A stretch of 64,000 nucleotides of DNA. It comes from CAZOWM01 sp964583615 (GTDB lineage Bacteria; Spirochaetota; B62-G9; DRHN01). The translations under genes were made by a program, and so were the position numbers. The notes under the pieces were generated by a model, which was given only the letters and a program-made list of their open reading frames with translations, ran no database searches and was not told where the DNA came from. The DNA lies in the NCBI GenBank assembly GCA_964583615.1, contig CAZOWM010000003.1, forward strand, positions 43,472-107,471, in the 5' to 3' direction. This document shows, one piece after another, positions 62,818 to 64,000 of this stretch (positions are counted from its first letter, which is position 1; each line of letters opens with the position of its first letter).

Positions 62818-63835
62818 AGCTCTGATACTGCTCACCGTTGCTGTTCTATTGGTACTGTCGACATGTTCCAAGTCTTCTCCTCCCCGCAGTTCGTCAGGAT
62901 CATCCAGTCAGCGAGTCCCTTCATGGTCGGAAGACACGCTGAACGCCGCAGCGGCCTATGCAAAAGAGATCGGTTCTGCGGCCGTTTTGGTGTTACATGA
63001 GGGTCAGGTTGTGTTTTCATTCGGAGACATTACGCGAAAGTATATGTGCCATTCGATCCGTAAACCGTTTCTCGGCGCCTTGTTCGGCATTTACGTTGAG
63101 AGGGGCATTATCGACATAGACACAACCCTGGAGGCGCTGAACATCGACGACATTTCCCCGTCGCTTACCTCTTTTGAAAAACAGGCTGCGATCCGTGACC
63201 TCCTGATGTCACGGTCGGGCGTCTATCACGAGGCTGCCGGCGAAGCACAGTCCATGATCGACGCACGGCCAAAACGGGGCAGCCACCGTTCCGGAACATT
63301 TTTCTACTACAACAATTGGGACTTCAATGCGCTCGGCACAATCTTCGAACAGACAACCGGAAAAAAGATCTTTGACGCATTCAACAAGGATATCGCACAA
63401 CCGATCGGTATGGAAGATTTCTCTCCTCACGATTGCACTTACGTGTTTGAATTGTCCAAGTCCAAACATCCTTCATACTTTTTCCGAACGTCCGCGCGCG
63501 ACATGGCACGCTTCGGGCTGTTATATTAAAACTACGGACGATGGAACGGCAAGTAGGTCGTGCCCGAGAAATGGATCCGGGAAAGTACGGCTATTCATCC
63601 TGGCAAAAACCAGGAGGGCGATCCTTATGGATATTTGTGGAGGATCATTCCGGAAGAGGCCGGATTCGGGTACGGTTTCTACCACAGGGGACTCGGCGTT
63701 CATCTGCTGGCGGTCCTGCCTGAACAAAAACTCGTACTCGTTCACCGCGTCGATACTGATCTGCATTTCGATACCACATGGTCGGAAATTCGAACACTCA
63801 TGGAAATGATCATCAGCGCACACACGTCGCAATAA
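62810..63835 (+). pseudogene. Serine hydrolase (beta-lactamase/class C-like) lipoprotein with two in-frame stops
   Basis: A lipoprotein-type start (MRRALILLTVAVLLVLSTCS) is followed by a beta-lactamase-related serine hydrolase. SxxK is in HSIRKPFLGALFG, and the YxN-type motif is in FFYYNNWDFNALG. At 63527-63529 TAA and at 63554-63556 TAG interrupt an otherwise continuous frame: LLY-stop-NYGRWNGK-stop-VVPEKWIREST. Relatives have coding residues (Leu-like and Gln-like) there. The rest runs open to TAA at 63835. The stops are in the same frame, not a shift. Confidence 0.75.
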
Positions 63836-63860
63836 AGAAGCTTTTCTCTGTGAAAAAATC

Positions 63861-63962
63861 ATGCATGTTAAAAAAATAGTCGTAGTCACAGCGCCACCAA
63901 TATTGATTGCAGTGATGTATCCAATTTTTCAGTTATTCGCAGGAATATTTAGGGCTTCCTGA
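63861..63962 (+). other. Short hydrophobic frame at window end
   Basis: ATG at 63861 opens 33 codons (KKIVVVTAPPILIAVMYPIF) with one hydrophobic helix, ending TGA at 63962. It could be the truncated start of a membrane protein (a CPBP-type N-terminus is one idea) or a remnant. The remaining bases to 64000 show nothing recognisable. Confidence 0.3.
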
Positions 63963-64000
63963 AAAAGTATTATCCGACCCTATTGTATGCAAAATGACCT

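Noticed and set aside
63527..63556. Stop-codon reassignment (TAA or TAG read as an amino acid)
   Set aside because: Stops in the broken genes replace different residues (Leu-like, Gln-like, Trp), and intact genes in the window end with TAA and TAG. Point-mutation decay is simpler.
1..64000. CRISPR arrays, tRNA/rRNA genes, prophage or intact insertion sequences
   Set aside because: No regularly spaced repeats, no conserved RNA-gene sequences and no transposase or integrase motifs were seen on either strand.

Overview
The window reads as a chromosomal scaffold piece from a spirochaete-like bacterium, probably a metagenome-assembled genome because a run of exactly 100 N sits at 62539-62638. The lineage is inferred from the flgN-flgK-flgL-fliW-csrA block, a FlgK with calcium-loop-like insertions of the kind I associate with spirochaetes, a split glycine decarboxylase (GcvPA/GcvPB) and an SHMT-GcvT fusion. 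There are no rRNA or tRNA genes, CRISPR arrays, phage genes or intact insertion sequences that I can see.

Left part (1-45 kb) is dense and almost wholly intact. 1-10.5 kb (minus strand) is one serine/glycine one-carbon operon: small ORF, serC, a giant SHMT-GcvT fusion, a DUF1015 gene, serA, gcvH, gcvPA, gcvPB. serB and lpd are absent. 10.8-15.2 kb is the flagellar hook-filament junction and flagellin-control operon. 15-34 kb mixes a DMT exporter, TM2 protein, enoyl-CoA hydratase-like protein, a LarA-type (nickel-pincer) protein, a ferritin-like protein, a PPOX flavoprotein, transketolase, an HD-GYP protein, NagZ, a TrmO fusion next to CooT, PspC, one broken MFS gene, PepD, a heterodimeric ABC exporter and an Fsr-like MFS. 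34-40 kb is a complete dipeptide/oligopeptide ABC importer operon; 40-45 kb is an iron- or aminophosphonate-type ABC importer with an MFS gene.

Right part (45.9-64 kb) is different: intact genes (DUF47, UspA, a TRAP transporter, a metallophosphatase/ParB-like/ferritin-like cluster, SixA, a Rieske-FAD reductase, an Asp/Glu racemase, an SDR) are interspersed with many visibly decayed ones. These include a PiT phosphate transporter with a 7-nt deletion near its start, a transhydrogenase operon with three large internal deletions, remnants of a zinc alcohol dehydrogenase, a fatty acid desaturase, a YdeI-like protein and a serpin, a frameshifted 4Fe-4S membrane protein, and a serine hydrolase with two in-frame stops. 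Several remnants keep both conserved ends of the ancestral protein while the middle is gone, so internal deletion appears to be the main route of loss.

The most noteworthy observations are this deletion-driven graveyard, the three-part SHMT/GcvT fusion beside a DUF1015 gene where a phosphoserine phosphatase would be expected, the TrmO fusion with a His-rich linker next to a nickel-binding CooT protein, and the translationally coupled ferritin-like/ParB-like pair. All functional calls rest on motif recognition by eye; no database search was run.
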